Shown here one piece after another: positions 7,393-7,564 of a stretch of 7,564 bases of DNA. Within the stretch, counting starts at the first letter, position 1. Each line of letters begins with the position of its first letter. The position numbers and the translations under genes were made by a program. The stretch covers positions 1 through 7,564 of the forward strand of contig CANNLB010000097.1 of the NCBI GenBank assembly GCA_947505565.1, read 5' to 3'. The notes under the pieces were generated by a model. The model did no database searches, was not told the DNA's origin, and was given only the letters and a program-made list of their open reading frames with translations. The DNA is from Acidobacteriota bacterium (lineage in GTDB: Bacteria > Acidobacteriota > Terriglobia > Bryobacterales > Bryobacteraceae).

Positions 7393-7564
7393 TTGCAACC
7401 TTTCCTCGCCTCCCTCCTCGCCGTCTCGGCCCTCTTCGCCGCGGCCCCCACCATCCCTTGCGACAGCCTCGCCGCCAAGGCGTTCGGCAAGGAGGTCACT
7501 CTCCACTCCGCCGCCCTCGTCCCGGCGACAGACAAACTCCCCGCCCACTGTGACGTCCGCGGGG
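7393..7564 (+). CDS. Tannase / feruloyl esterase family protein, N-terminal part (runs off the right edge)
   Basis: The first 57 codons of a secreted alpha/beta-hydrolase of the tannase/feruloyl esterase family (PF07519 type), which cleaves ester bonds in plant phenolics such as gallate or ferulate esters. From the TTG start there is a signal peptide (MQPFLASLLAVSALFAAAP). The mature start follows with PCDSLAAKAF, then VTLHSAALVPA and KLPAHCDVRG. Cys near the mature N-terminus, the strand leading into VPA and the LPAHC.VRG motif are typical of the family start. Catalytic Ser, Asp and His would lie beyond the window. The start is supported by AGGAG six bases upstream. Full-length relatives are about 500-550 residues. 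The exact substrate cannot be inferred from this part. Confidence 0.8.
   Translation, partial: MQPFLASLLAVSALFAAAPTIPCDSLAAKAFGKEVTLHSAALVPATDKLPAHCDVRG

Noticed and set aside
7324..7548. Minus-strand open frame over the tannase start
   Set aside because: Antisense of a clear signal peptide and tannase-family N-terminus; Gly/Glu/Arg-rich shadow.

Overview
The window looks like part of a GC-rich soil bacterium of the Acidobacteriota, most likely a Bryobacterales / Solibacter-type organism. This is an inference from the gene families: an Oar-like TonB receptor, a DUF5117/DUF5118 zinc metalloprotease, a FeeM-like N-acyltransferase and a tannase-family esterase. The strong preference for C-ending codons, with GAA for Glu, fits the same group. 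No rRNA or other marker gene is present to settle it.

Layout. Positions 1 to about 348 carry, on the minus strand, an internal piece of a molybdopterin-dependent oxidoreductase. At about 340-360 it meets, tail to tail in mid-gene, the C-terminal ~700 residues of an Oar-like TonB-dependent receptor on the plus strand (about 350-2449). Both genes are cut at this junction, and Glu codon choice changes abruptly there, so the junction is a rearrangement or an assembly chimera. A perfect 14-bp inverted repeat follows just after the receptor stop. Next comes a short orphan Cas6-like CRISPR RNA endoribonuclease (2460-3158). Its TAA stop overlaps the ATG of a large secreted zinc metalloprotease (3158-5712) in the arrangement TAATG. 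The protease has a one-base frameshift between its signal peptide and its body. Twelve bases later begins a lipoprotein parvulin-type peptidyl-prolyl isomerase (5725-6753).

The right-hand part holds a convergent FeeM-like N-acyltransferase gene on the minus strand (7302-6754), interrupted by one in-frame TGA. The isomerase and the acyltransferase stop codons are directly adjacent. A 90-base divergent intergenic gap follows, then the start of a secreted tannase/feruloyl-esterase-family gene (TTG start at 7393) that runs off the right edge.

How the genes may work together. Receptor, metalloprotease, isomerase lipoprotein and tannase are all cell-envelope or secreted proteins, which suits scavenging of plant-derived polymers and peptides. 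The isomerase probably helps fold exported proteins. The Cas6-like gene is the odd one out: no CRISPR array and no other cas gene is visible. Three of the seven genes contain a break (junction, frameshift, internal stop), so either sequence quality or gene decay must be considered here.
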